64,000 nucleotides of DNA from Pisaster brevispinus (Eukaryota; Echinodermata; Asteroidea; Forcipulatida; Asteriidae), in NCBI GenBank assembly GCA_023634235.1, contig JAMKCF010000004.1, positions 10,268,702 to 10,332,701 of the forward strand, in the 5' to 3' direction. Numbering within the stretch: position 1 is the first letter of the stretch; every line of letters begins with the position of its first letter. A program made the translations under genes and the position numbers. The notes below the pieces were generated by a model that saw only the letters and a list, made by a program, of their open reading frames with translations, was not told where the DNA came from and ran no database searches. Below, one piece after another: positions 11,399 to 26,300 of the stretch.

Positions 11399-14300
11399 AT
11401 GGCAGGCTTCAACGGAGGCGATGTGAGTCGCTCATTGCGAGACGCTCTGTACGACAGCTTGACGGCGATTCTTTCACCTCAACAAGACGTTCGGAATCTA
11501 GGAGAAGAGCAGCTGAAGGTCCTTGAGGTCACAGAAGGTGAGGGTCAGTTAAGATCAGGTCAAAACTCAACTCATTTGGGGGTAATCTTGGGTAATCTGG
11601 GGATCAGAGTGACTCCTAAGAGGTTTCTTTCCCTGCCTGTTACCTCTATGGACTCTGGTTCGAATCCTACCTCAGACCAGAGCCTTGCATGTGGATTGGA
11701 TTTTTAGTCCCTGCTTGATTGGGTTTGTTTTCACCATTTGGGGTTTGCCTTCCACATCAAAAACTGAAAAGTTCTTCTTGTTTCGTATTCTTCCTGTTAT
11801 TACTTTTAATTGTGCTGTTGGGTGTAAATCAAATGCTTAGTTTGAGGTAGCTGCTGTAATCATTCGTAGCTGTTGGTCATGTTCGTTAGCCTGAAGAGCC
11901 TATTAATAAACTTTGGGAAATTTGTTTGAAGTTCTTTTTTTCAATATTTCATGCATCCAGCATTGTTGAACCAAGGTCCAAAAGAATTGGCAAGTTTAAA
12001 CATGGTTTGCCAGAGCCCTCTTGTCTTTGACCATGGAGAGGATTGAGGGTTACGATTATTGCAACTAGGCTCATTTATTTAATTTCATTTATTAATTCTG
12101 ATTGTGAAGCCAAGGATTCTTAGAAAAGCGAACTTAATCACTATACTAGCCAAGAACCCAATGGAGAGAAGACAAGGAAGTAAGTTTCAAATTTTAGATG
12201 TGGTATGAAAACAAACCAGAAAATTATTCCAGGGAAAAAAAATCATGCGATCAGGTAGGGACTGAAAACCCAATCCACATAGTGCCCCCTGACCGGATTC
12301 AAACCTGGGTCCTAGAGGTGGAAGGCAAGGGAAAAAAAACCCACTATGCAAAACTGACTACCTAATTCATCAATAAAAGATGAACAAGAAAAACGCCTCA
12401 TGTGTTTTTTCTGTAAGTTTCAATCAAAACCAAAACCTTTTCCTGAATTTCAATGTTGTCAAAGATTGACTGAATCGTAATCATGGAAAACATTTTGTTT
12501 GTGGCATTTTCTCCTTAGAGTTTGGAGTACATCTGGCTCAGCTGACTCTTGATCCTAACGGTGCCTTGGCAATCAGACAGGTAGGTGGTTTTCATCTGTT
12601 GCTACTCTTTCTATATGAGAAGTCCACCACATCGATTCCTTAAAGGAAGGGTCATTGGTTGGTAACTACTCCAAAAATGACCATAAAAACTTACTTGTTG
12701 AGAGGCAATGCAGCTGTTGATAGTGTAAGGCAAGAAATAATGTGAGGGGATGACTGTAATGTCTTCCTCAACTTTCCTGGTTAAGTAACTGTTCTGGTGA
12801 GCGTATGCCGGAGCAGAGGGCGAGTGTGGACGTCAATGAATAAAATGATGGTACAAGAAACAAACGTGTAGGCCAAACTTTAATTATTATTTATTTGACG
12901 GATTGAACGATTGCAAGTACAACAAATCTAGCTTGTAGATATATGAGAGGCGAGTCTCTGGTGTATGGAGCAAGTTGGAGCACTCAAGAATGAGAGTCCG
13001 AATACGAACACTTTGGGAGGAGAATTTGGGGGATCTTATATAGGGTTTCTGGAGGCGGGGTATATCTATATTTAGCAATGATGTCACAGAGAAAATACAT
13101 AAGATCAGTGACATCATTTTGCCTCTGATTAAGCATTACGATGACAAATACCAATCTATGAACCTACCGTGACTAAGGTACTTTTAATAAGTCAACTTTC
13201 TTGTTCTTTTGTACAGCTTGCGTCACTTATTTTAAAGCAGTATGTTGAAGCCCATTGGAACAAGGATTCAGAAAAGTTTAACCCGCCAGTAACCACAGAC
13301 GAGGTAAACATTGACGACATGACATGGTCAAACATTGTGAAGTATGGTAATATCAAATCTCTGCTGGCTTGTGGTGGGTCGGGGCCGAGCGGTCTACTGC
13401 ATCAGACTCAAGTTCTGATGGTTGTATCACTGGAGGGTGGGTTCGATTCCCAGTCATGACATTTATGTCTTTGGGCACATTTGGTGCTTGATATGGGGCA
13501 TGGTGGTACTCCATCCTATTGTGTCTTTGTACAAAAGGAACATAGTGTGGTATGGGAACAATTGGGGGGGGGGGTACCCTCTGCCCCCATATCAGGCATG
13601 GTATGCTTGATCAAGACACTTATCCATAATTGCTTCTCCTAACCCAGGTGTATAAATGGAAACCTGAGAGGGCTGAGACAGTATTGTGTTGGATTAACCC
13701 CTTAGTGCTGATTTCAGCAGCTTGGGGTCGTATGCTCTCTAGTGAGTTGAGAAAGTTAGAGGAATGGTCTAAAAGTATGCCCGATGAACAGGGATAATGA
13801 TATTGTAAGAGCCTTGATCTAGCTGCTAGGATATGTGCGCTGTATAAGAACTAATTGTTGTTATTGTTGGGAAGAAAGTCCAACACCATTATCTATTACT
13901 ATCGGTAGACTCTCCCCCCCCCCTGCTGGCCCTTTCCACAAAATTCCACAGGGGACTGTGGAGACTAAGCCCACAGTACACAAGCCATGGGGTTTCCACT
14001 TTATACCAGCTGTAAAAACAGAAGAACACCAGCTGTACAAACAAGAAACCCATACACCCAACACCTGGAAGGTATCATACTTCTTGGCAGTCTGTTGTAC
14101 CAGTGTCTAGGATGGTGTCCTTTGGTTGTGAAGTAGTAGCCAGACAAACAAAATCAAGCAAAACTTTCAGTTGAATTTTGATTGGGATTGGGTTTATGTT
14201 TTACAGTCCTCAGTTGAGAGAAGAAATTAGGGTAATAAAGTTGGTGTGACAGTTGTAAGGTCTATACTTTTCCTCATTCTGTCACAAGAAAAACGATTCT

Positions 14301-17300
14301 CTGTATGTTTAACTTCAAATAAAATTTACAGGGGAAAACAGGCCTCGAAATAACCCTGTAGTTAGCATTTTGAAAAGATGGTGAATCTGTTTTGTAAAAT
14401 GTATGGACAGAAGTGAAATATTTTCCATTAAACATGTAAACCAATATGTAGGCCAAGGCAGAAATCCGCAAGATGCTACCAGTGGGATTGCGGGAGTCGA
14501 TCAGTAAGGTTCGCTCCAGTGTGGCGTACGCCATCTCTGCTATTGCATCATGGGATTGGCCAGAGGCGTGGCCGGAGCTTCTGACCGAGCTGATGGACCT
14601 GATCACCAGTGGAAACAGCGACGCCGTGCATGGTGCAATGAGAGTTCTCACAGGTAGGACTAAAACAAATCTAACCTAATTTTATAGAGCTGCTGCAGGA
14701 GGAAATTATGCTTTTGCTAATTTGTATGCTAAGCAAACACTAGCAGGGACCCAGTGAAAATGTATACACATTACATACTGTGTTGGCTGGTAACCTGTTT
14801 CTGTGCCAGCATCTTTTCATGTGTGTGTGTAGCAAGCGATGTTCGCAGATGTGTAATGTGAGAGTGAGAAAGTTCAATGATTGCTCCGTAAAGCGCATAC
14901 GCAGTAGACTGTTGCATGTGCAGCAGTCTGCTATGCATGCATTTCTACCCTGTGCCTGACTGATGCCCATGCGACAGTCTACTATGCATGCGTATTTACC
15001 CTGTGTGTAAATACTGGGCCCGTGCTTGGTAAACAGCAAAAATAGCATCTGGCACGTGATGGTGAATGGACCAGTGAGAATTTGGATCTCGATCATGAAT
15101 ACGTATGAGGTATAGTAATACAATTATTAAAGAATTAGGAGAGTGGCACTAAATAAAATCTTTGAATCTGAACTTCTTTGTGTAAAACTGTCTTGCCTTT
15201 TTTATCTATTGAAGAATTCACAAGAGAGGTAACCGACGTTCAGATGCCTCACGTAGCTCCCGTCATCCTCCCAGAAATGTATCGCATCTTCATCCAGGCC
15301 GACATGTACAGTATACGGACCAGAGGTAGGGCTGTTGAGATCTTCAACGAGTGTGCTAATATTATCTACAACATCATGAGCATCAGTGATGCAACAAAGG
15401 TGATTACTACTTTGACAATTTTAATAGATGTTAATTTTGCATCGGGGATAAAGAATATTAATCACACATCGGTGTAGGGTAAAACCAAAATTAATATACT
15501 TTGACAATGTTTATTAGATTATATGAGAGATGTGCAACATGTAGAGATCTTTAGTACACCGACTGACATCCACGTTATCAAATTTGCGATGACTTATCAA
15601 CAGGTTAGGGACCACATCAAGAAACAACCATGGTTGTTTCGAAAGGGTTAGGCCATGTCCGAATTGACGCAGGGATGAGAAATTTAAGACATTTATCGGA
15701 ATTCAGACTTATGATGTCAGCCTGGTGAAGAAAATCAGCCTCTTTTTTTTTTTCCACATCTAAAGAAATCCTGCTCTTTGATCTTCTCTAGTGCAGAGGA
15801 CACTGATCCTAAAAGCTCTGTGAAATCCATAAGTCCAGGGTTTACTAGAAGGTGGAAACACCATCATTTCAAGATACCTTTCTTAAATTTGGATCCTAGT
15901 TTCAGACTCTTTTGTCAGCATTGACTCTCAACCCTGTAGATGGCTTCAGCAGTGGCTACCAACGGATTACTGAAAAGGCTCATTCTGCGACGTTGTCGCT
16001 GCAGCCAACAGCCATAGAACTAGCCGAAGTTGTTTAATTTGGATGCACCCTTAGTATCGACCCTACACACCTAATACAAAATGATCACACTTCAATATAG
16101 TTTCTAATTGTTTCTTCTCTTTCAGGATGCTGCCAAATCTCTTCTGTTCCCAGTTCTGCCAAAGTTTACTGAAGCGTTTGCTCAGGCACTTAATGTTCCA
16201 TACGGAGGCACTTCTGACTGTGGGCTCAAAATGGAAGTCATCAAGGTACGGACAAAATCTTGTTATTATTTCAAAAAAGTAATAAACAAGAAAGGAAACT
16301 GACTGGGTAAATTTTTAATAATTTGGGTTTGAACAAAGACAAATTGACTGGTGTGGGACTTGAACCAAAGACCTCCGGATTAACGTTCCAACTGAGCTAT
16401 CCAGCCTATGTTGGCGGTCTCCTGAACAAAGAAATTGACTAATAGGGAGACCGCCAACACAGGGCTGGATAGCTCAGTTGGTAGAGCACCGGTACGTTAA
16501 TCCGGAGGTCGTTGGTTCAAGTCCCGCTCCAGTCAATTTTTCTTTGTTCAAACCCAAATTATTTTAAAAATAAGATTGTCAGCACACTATAAAAGTGACG
16601 CTCAAGGTGCTTCAACATTACATCAGTATCTGTCTGTATCCATCAGGAAAAGGACAGGGTACCAATTGAATGATATGCCTTCTTTTGACGTCATTGAGTG
16701 TGCTGTTTGAGTTTTTGACACCATGCGCAAGGGGTCTATTCTATTAGAAGGCCAATTTTTTTAATTTTGCAAAAAGAAAACTGGTTCACAATTAATTTGT
16801 TTGACTTCTTCCTGTTTTATTTATTTATTTTATGGTCGATGCAGGCTCTGACAACATTGATAAAGTTCTTCCCAAGTTACATGAGTAAATGGATGGGTCA
16901 GATCTTGCCTACCATATGGAGTATGTTAACAGAGTGTGCAACCATCTACGTAGCGACCTGCGTGAATGATTCAGAAGAGATTGATAATCCAGTGGACTCC
17001 GACGGTATGTTGTGTAGCACCCTAATGTACACAGATACCCGAATGTAGACTGGGATCCGAATGAAACCCCAACCTGGTTCTATAAATGTGGCCCAAATCT
17101 AAATTTTGCTCCAAACCTTTACCTACAAATGTAGCCCCAACCCTGTACCTAAATAATAATAATAAATAATAATTAACATTACATTGCGCCCCTTACATAC
17201 AAATGATAAAAAGTGCAAAAATGTAGCCCAAATATTCAGGCATGCAACTTTTCAGCTGATCAGCAGATTTCCTCTTTTTTTTCTTTGGAAACATTGCCAT

Positions 17301-20300
17301 AGAAAACTGAAAAACACCATACAAAGTTAACTGTGGTTGATCATTTCCTCTTTTTTTACATTTGCAAAGTTGTATGTCTGAATATTAATGTAGCTGAAAT
17401 AAAAATGTAGACCAAAGTTAAGTTTTGCTCCAACGCGGTCCTACACACAAAAGAAGCCCAAAAACTGAATGGACCGCCAACCTGGTACCTTAATTTAGCT
17501 CAAAACTAATAATAGCTCCAACCCGGTACCTAAATGTAGCCCAAATCTAAATTTTGCTCCAGCCCTGTACCTACAAGTGCAGCCACAAACCCATACCGAA
17601 GTGAAGCTTGGGATCTAGATGTGGCCTTATGAAATTGGGCCCTGTCATGTCTAGCCAATTTAGTGTGACCTGATGTCATGTTTGCTGTTTTGTTTTATAG
17701 GGGAGGTGTTGGGCTTTGAGAATCTGGTCTTCAAAATCTTTGAGTTTGTCACAGCTATGATCGAAACGTCCAAATTCCGAAGTTTGGTGAAGAAGAACAG
17801 TAGCTTGTTGATGTATTACTTGGTGATGTACATGGAGATTACGGAAGAGCAGGTATGGCCATTAACCACAGAGCAAGATATGTGGACTAGAGCGCTAACT
17901 TGTTGTGTGTTTTGAAGCCGTGTGGGCACTTTCATGTTTGCTACAAACCTATGTAAAAGATTGAAATTTTGTGTGACTTTTGTTCCGATCTGTGCATTTA
18001 TTCTTTCTGTTAGTTATAAAATTTATAAATTGAAGGCATAATTAATAAAATTAATTGCCTTCAATTTTTGCGTGCACATCAGTTTCAACAGGAGCATAAT
18101 TTTTGTGAAAATTTCATTTGTTTCTTTGTCACGCACGTGCCTCAAAGATTCTGCATCCATGAGGCTTTGAAAAATCTGTGCATGTGGAATCAAGAGTTAA
18201 CGCTCTAGTCACATTTACCCATAATTTTCTCTTTGTGGTGTTAACTGTTTGTATGTGTATGGAGAAGGATGGAGTTTTGTGTTAAGTAAAAGTGCTCCAT
18301 GTTGCTTGAAATTATCTTCAATTGAGCTGTCCGATTGATATTTTAAGGAAGGTAAAGTTTTGTAGTTCCTTGTAAGTTGTGCAGGGTTAAAAGTGATGGG
18401 GGTGCAAAAGCTCTCTGCATTAATGAGGTCATTTTTGCTCAAAACACTTGTTGGTCAGTCAAACATTCCACCACCTAGCTCTCATGTGATCACTGCATCG
18501 GTAGCCAGACTGCAGTAATGGTCAGTGTGCTTCGGCAAAATTTCAAAAATTTTGGTCCAGAATGCCTCACAGTTTTGAAAAATCCTAGGGAGGGCCCTGA
18601 GATAAATGTAATAAAAATAGTTGACTAGAGTGATAAAATCAATACCAGAAGTATAACTAAGTCACCTGGGACACTAATATTTTATGACTGCCACTTGCTG
18701 CTTTTTCAGGTCAAGCAATGGACGGAGAATCCCAATCAGTTCGTAGTTGATGAAGACGATGACTCTTATTCCTACAACGTCCGCATCTCGGCCCAAGATC
18801 TCCTCCTGGTAAGACCTTATGGATGGAGAAATGAAAGCCATGCGCTTGGATTAAAATGTTGGATTTTTTACGCATTTGTAATGACTGCTTATGTAATGGT
18901 AGAGATAGCCGTGTTAGTCTGATAGGTCAAAGAAGGAAGGTAGTGGTAGCACTTAAAGACTAACTAATTAAATACAAAAACTGCATGAGCTTTTGTAGCA
19001 ACAACTTCTTCATCAGATGCATCTGATGTAGTTAATTAGTCTGTATGTGCTACCACTGCCTTCAACGCCAGAAGTTTAATTTATTTCCCCACAGTCCCTC
19101 GCTGGTGAGTTCCCACAGGAGAGTGCTGTTGGTATCGTTCAAGCTGCTATGAAGCACCTACACGACGCAGATCAGAACATCGACACACCGGCAGGAGCAA
19201 ATTGGTAAGAATCTGTCCCTGAAGTTGTGAGTCTTGCGTGTCTCTCTCCACAGAAACCTGAAGGCCTCTGCATTAGGCTTCACAAAAAAAGTTGTTGTTT
19301 CCTGTAACTTGACCGTAAAATTTGTTACCAATAATTTGAAAAGTTTCCTGACAGCCTGCATTTTTCACCACTATTCCACCGGAATTCAAGATTCTCTTTG
19401 AATATAGGTTGTTTAACTGTAGTTCTCTGTTAGTAATTTTGGACCTGTGACGTTCAAGTTTATGTGCTGGTGCTCTACCTACTGAGCTAACAAGCCCATG
19501 TTCGCAGTTTTCCTATTTATTTTTGGGGTGAACAAAGACAAATTGACTACAGCAGGATTTTAACCTGTGACCTCCGGATTATGATGCTGATGCTCTACCA
19601 ACTGAGCCATCTAGCCCTAATGTTGGCGGTTTCCCTCTTTTGTCAATAGATCCCTTACATATGACGTTACAAGCCCAAAACAGCGCCCTCACTGTGGCCA
19701 ATGAAGACCTATCATTGGCTGAGAGTCATGTGCAGTGCCTACACGCGTGCACATTTCCATTGTGGGACCTCAGTGATTGCGACCACTGCAAGAGGTCTAT
19801 ATCTGTGTGTGGTTTATTACTTGATATTGTTCATTATTTGCACAGGTGGAAGGTTCATGAATCATGCATGCTAGCGTTAGGCTCCATCAAGTCACTCATC
19901 ATTGACAGGACGGCCAGCGGGAAGCTGACGTTTGACATGAACTCCTTCCTGACCAACATTGTACTCAGTGACCTCAACAAACCAGGTACAAAGGAGGAGC
20001 TGATTCCTTTGCTCAAGTTGCCAACATGGCTTGGCTAAACAGAAAAGACAGGCAAACGTGGTGTGCAAACCAGCACTCCACATTAATGTTAAAATTAGAA
20101 GTAACCAGATCTCAGGCGAGGTGTCAAATTTCATGTTCGTGTTCAAGTTACTGTCTAAGTTACATGTACTGTTTTTAGTGACTATATTACAATATGTTTT
20201 ATTTTTTTATTGTTGGCAGGGGTCTGGTTTTGCACATCTTTTGATGACAGTTTTTATACTTTTGTATTTTCTTGAAAGCTCCTGCTCAACTTTTATTCAT

Positions 20301-23300
20301 TGTATGTCAAAATATGTAAAATAAACAAAAATAAAATGAAATACTACTAGTGCGGTTTGGCATGCCGATGATGCGGCGATCATGCAAGAGGTGGAACGTT
20401 TGTCTGGCAGCCGGGTATTTTGATCAAAAGTGACGCCATTAGTGCGGAGTGCTATTGTTTGGGCTTAGATAAGATTGGAATGCCTGACCTTGTAATAAGC
20501 AATGATTATTTTAAATCATATTTTTAAATGATAATATCAACTCTTTTATGTATGTGTCATCTTTTGTTTGACAGTTTCGCCATTTTTACTTGGACGTGCG
20601 CTCTGGGCAGCCAGTAGGTTTTCACTTGCCATGTCTCCAGATTTAATTCAAAGGTTGGTCATGAGGCAAAGCAAATTCCAGGCCAACGTTTTCCTCAAAT
20701 ATTTGTTTTTTTCACCGATCAAAATCAGCAACATTATTGGTGGCTGTGAAGTTATACGAGTTGAATCAATTCACCGGACGTCATCATCACAATAGTCTTG
20801 GTTGTGCCATTTTGTGAATCAATGATACCGTTTGTTCTGGAGTGTAGTGTAACTGCACTTAGATTCCCAAGATGCATTGCTGCATATTTTTAAGATGAGG
20901 CTTGTTCATATGGCCTTTTTATCAGCGATGAGGATCATACCAGAATCGGACCCAACTACTTTAGCTTCCTGCCTCACCTTGATAACATGTATTTGTGAAG
21001 ATTTTATAGGTTCATTTTCTTTTATCTTGGTGATTTGGTCAATTCTCCCTCCATTATTTTTTTCTTGGTAGATTTTTAGTGTTTACGGTCAAGGGTCTAG
21101 AGGTAGCTCAGCCCCCTGCGATAAGAATATCAGCCGTCCGAGCTATCTACGGTTTCTGTGAGCATCTAAAGACGTCGGGAAGCACACAGATCATCGTGCC
21201 TTACCTTCCAGAGATCATGGAGGGATTGATTCAGCTAGCGACGCAGTTTACCAACGATGTACTCTCACTAGTACTAGAGTGTGTTTGTGTTGTACTTACG
21301 GTAAGTACGCTTTGTTTTAATGCTACATGGGAAGTGTGGATCTGAGAACGTTGAGTTCCACATAATGTAGGGACTTGAAACACTATGTGGACTTACACAA
21401 GTCCACATAGTGTTGAAGAATAGGGTTTTCCTTAAGTGTACAAAACAAAGGAAAGTCCACAGCGTGACTGCAACTCAGAGCTAAATGTGTTTGTTTTGTA
21501 CCAACCAAACTGACCTGTAATATAAATGCAAAAATTGTTAATGGCCTGGCCAGGCCTTGAACTTTGCTCTTGAAGGGGCACAGCAATTTTCCTCTGGTAT
21601 AGGGCACTTCTATGAGGAAAATGTAAATTTCTATTGGAACCTTGCAGAGGCCTTGACAGCAAAAGCACAGGGAACCACGGCAATTGCTGTGTGTGCCGTG
21701 GGTTATTTTGAGGTCTTTTGAGGTTAGTCTTTCTAAAAGGCTAAATGACAACACAAAAACGTAAACTGTTATTAATCCTACTAGTTTTTATACATTTATC
21801 AGAGGATTCTCTTTATGTTATTTTTTTAAATTGCAAACTGATTTGTAATTTGCTAAAGATATTTGTGTACGCTTCTTGTTCCGCTGCAGATAGATGACGC
21901 CTTTACAGTACAATATGAAAGCAAAGTTGCACCACTCACGATAGCCCTATTCTTAAAATATAATCAAGGTGAGAAAAAAAATATTTCTTTGTCTGCTAGA
22001 GCACAGTGTTTAAAAAACTATTTGCGAGTTTGAATGATGTCTTCTATTATTATTTTTACTTTTATTATTTTTTTGTATAATATTTCTGGTAATGAAACCA
22101 ATAATGCCTCTTATAATGTTAATAAATTTTGAATTTTTAAAAATTACTTCAGATCCAGCCACCACGTCGCTAGTGGAGGAAATTTTCAGAGAGTTGTGCA
22201 GCAGACGAGGATGCCAGGACTCGTTGCATGCAAGACTGCTGCCCACCCTTGTCAGTATACTTGTTGCTCCGGCTGAGAAAGTACCCATCGGCTTACAGTC
22301 AGTAAGTGGGATAACTTTGTGGAATGTCGTAGTTTTATAATTAGTCTGCTTTTTTTTTGGTCGGCAAAACTCATCTAAACGGTCAAAGTACATAAAAGTC
22401 AATAAAGCTCGTTCAGCATTTATTGCTGCATTACACTAAGCACTTATTACTTACTGCCTTTAAAGAGGTGACCCCAAGGTCAAAGTGAGTTTTGTGATGT
22501 ACTCTTTTGGGTGACAGCAGGTACCAACTGCTTCTCTGGATGCAGCATTCGCGAACGGGCACCAACCCTCAGAAAAATGATTCGTGCATGAACTGTTTCT
22601 CCGATTCTAATGTTTTTGGGTGAAAATTTTTCCAAAGTAGTTTATACTATCAAAAGCTGTAGTGCTTCTCACAAAGAAAATTTTTATGGTCATTATTTTT
22701 TGGAGTAATTACCAATCTAGGACCCACACCGTTAAGAATTTTGAATTGTAAATTTTGACTGTTATTGAGCACTGCTATTTTTATGTTTTATTGAAACCAT
22801 TTACTTATCACTGTCTGATAAATTGTCCGCTATGTGTTTGCTTCACAGACGTCACTGGATATTCTAACAGTCGTTGTTCGGAACAGTTCAGTCCCTTTGT
22901 CTGACACGCTCATCAACAACGCCTTCCCATCAGTAGCACATTGTACCCTAAAGACTGATGACAATGCAACAATGCAGGTAAACTGAGTTATGTTTAGTAA
23001 ACTATTAGTAGATGTCAAAATCATTCAGGAATCATTGATTATTCAATGGGTAATAATATTATGTAGTTCTTATATAGCGCTTTATCACACCTGATGAGCG
23101 CTCATAATTTATCTACAAGTAATGCAGAGCTATCTTTCGAAATATAAGACCCATTTAAAGACCCAAACAAGAAAACCGGGTGTAAATCCCTTCTCTTAAA
23201 ATCACAAATTGGATTCAGACAATATCTCACGTCCATCGGCAATGTTTAACAATTTTGTATGTTACATGTACTTTGTGCATTGTCAGGTGGCATATGTGAA

Positions 23301-26300
23301 AGTTTTTTTTGTTTTTTTTAAACAGCATCATTTGGCAAAATTCATTGAGAACAAAATTTGTTAAAAAATTGTTTTGTCGAAAAGTTTGTTTACTTTTTTT
23401 TTGCTTAAAAGTTTTCTTGTTTCTTCCCATGAAACATTTTTGAAAATCAGTTTTAACTTTGACAGATTGACAAAAGTGTTGCCTTTCTGAAAACTGCATT
23501 TGTTTTCCTGTAAATTGATGGAAAAATTTGCATCCCCTGAAAAGTTATAATTGAAGATACAAAGTTTAAGAGACAATTGGAGTAGCAGGAATAATAGTGT
23601 GAGTGATTTGGCTAAAAGAGAGTTGAGGAATTGTTTTTTTGGTTTGTGAAACATCCCATTACCAGAGTGGTGGTGAGTGCCTTCGTGCATACGTCGCTGT
23701 CGCCTACAACCAAATAGCCTCCTGGCATGATTCAGAGGGTCGTAGCGGTCTACAGTACGCCATTGAGGTTGTCACGCGGCTACTCAACCCCTCCACCTCG
23801 GAGTTCACCGCGGCCTTCGTGGGACGACTCGTTGCGATACTCATCACAAAGGCTGGGAGCGCTCTGGGGGATAACTCGGACATGATCTTGAGGGCGGTGT
23901 TGAGTAAAATGCAGCAGGCTGAGACGTTGAGTGTTACGCAGGTGAGTTGTGAGTTGTGAGTTGTTCTGACCCATCTTTATCCATCCCATCTTTGTCGGAC
24001 CCATTTTTGTCCCACCCATCTTTGTCCCACCCATCTTTGAACATGTTGCCCCTGTGTGGCATTCAGGTTTAACATGCAAACAATCTTTATGTATTAAATT
24101 AATTCAAAAGCAAGCCTGCAAAATCATTTTGGGCACTGAATATCATAATTGTGACGATGCTTTTTGTACTTGTTGCTTACCTACTATCTCCCACAGGAGA
24201 GAAGACTATTCTAAGCTAGATACATTTTGGCACTTTGGAACTTGGCGTGTAGCATAAATGCTTCTACATTTTTGTACTGACATGATGATATTCTTGTCAC
24301 GAATTTCCACGGTTTTGGTTTGATTTATTTGGCAAACTACAAGGAATATACATACAAATACAAACAAAATAGAAATATAACAGCAAGAAAAACATGTGTT
24401 TGCCGAAGATAAAACAAAAAAGTCAAAGACTTATTTCTATTTTCCTCTGAGTGAAAACAAAATGGGGCACAGTCAAGACCATGGATGAAACAGCAAACTA
24501 GGTCTAGAGCAAATACAAGCAAATACAGGACGGAACTATAAAAGCAATCTACAAAAGCCCAGATAAAAAAGGAAGCCCAGATAAAAAAATAGAGAAATTA
24601 AGGATATATTAAAAATATATGTACATAAAGAGTAAAAATCTAAAAAATTTACATGGATAAAAACAAGAAGGCTTTATAAATTGTTGCTTACAAATTGAAA
24701 ATAGTAGAAAACATTGGTGGTGGCAGCAAGCATGTTGTTGATCAAGAGTTTTTTTGATCAGGGTAGTAATTTTGTGTCTTGTATATTTTCAGTCCCTGCT
24801 CATGGTGTTTGCACATCTGATGCACAGTTGCATGGAGGATGTGTTAGAGTTCCTAAGCAGTGTTCCTGGTCCTACAGGCAAACCAGCGCTAGAATTTGTA
24901 GTGACCGACTGGGTCACTAGGCAGAATATGTTCTATGGAGCGTATGACAGCAAAGTTAGGTAAGAACTTTTGTCTTGCAGTGGTTAGTTTCAAACAAATA
25001 AGTGGAGTGAAATTTGAACGTTATCTTTCATGCAGATATTAGGCTTGATTAGCGAAAGGAGAGGTTTAACAAAATACCAAAATGTAGGTGAAAGTTGGGT
25101 TGTTTAACCCTGTATTACTATCGGTGCACTATCCTGCCCAACTGGCTCCTTCCCCGAAATACTACAGGAGACTGTGAAGACTGTGGAGACTAAGTCCACA
25201 GTGCTCAAGCCATGGGTTTCCCACTTAATGCACCCAATGCTAGCCTGGAAGGTATCATACTTCTTGGCAGTCTGTGGTAGCAGTGTATAGAAATTCATGA
25301 ACAAATGTGTTAAACCAAACACAGGCTGTCATGTCATCTCTTCCCCAAATTTGTAAAGCTGTTAAGCACAAAAAGTGGCTTAGCACAGACAAATTTAGAT
25401 TAACAGAAACAGATTACCAGCCAAACTACAATGTAATGTATATTGTTTGTGACTGGTTCCCTGCTAAGTTTGGTGCAGCAGAAAAATTGGCTGCTATAAG
25501 CATTACTTTCTGCTAAACACTTTCAGAGCTGCATAAAAAGTTACTAAGCACAACAAAATTATGCTTACCAGAATAAGGTGATCATACCATTTTGTGCACG
25601 GCTTGTTTGTAATGCATTCAAGTTTTGTCACATTACACCATTATTTATGGATTTACATCGGCCTCCTGTTCGGGTTAGAATTGAATTTTAAATTTTAATG
25701 ATTACTTACAAAATTTTACATAGTCTATCCCCCACAGTATTTAAGTCAGCTTGTTTCAGTCAAGTCCCAGTCTCGTTACTGCCTTCGCAGTATCTGGTGA
25801 TGATATTTTTCTTAACCACCTAGTGTGATGGTAAGGCTGCTCTAGGGATCCAGCCTTTGAATGTAGTGCACCACACCTCTGGAACAAACTTCCACTCCAT
25901 ATTAGTAACGCTGATAGCCTTGATGTTTTTTAAATCTGTTCTAAAGACTTATTTTTTTTAAACAAGCTTTTTACTAACTGTGCTATTATTTGTTGCTCTC
26001 CTAAGTACATTTTTGTATCTACCGTCTTCATGTTAATGCCTTTTTCATTTTACCGTACGGGAAGCCCTGTTAGAGTCTTGTGTTATCATTTTTATAGATT
26101 GTGGTATTTCCTCCCTTTTGACCAATTTATTTGTGCTTATTTTGTGTTTTCCAGTTTTTAGCTTTTTAGTCATTGTCTTTTTTGCTGTTGTTACTTATTA
26201 TTGTTGATTATTTTGTTCTGCGCTCGTGTACATTTTATGGAATGTGCCAATATCAATTCTTAAGTTATTAAATGATTATTTCTTACAAAGTATAACTGGT

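Noticed and set aside
16456..16536. A functional tRNA gene (possible GTT anticodon)
   Set aside because: The anticodon loop lacks the invariant U before the anticodon, the stems have mismatches, and the sequence is one of several copies inside a TIR element.
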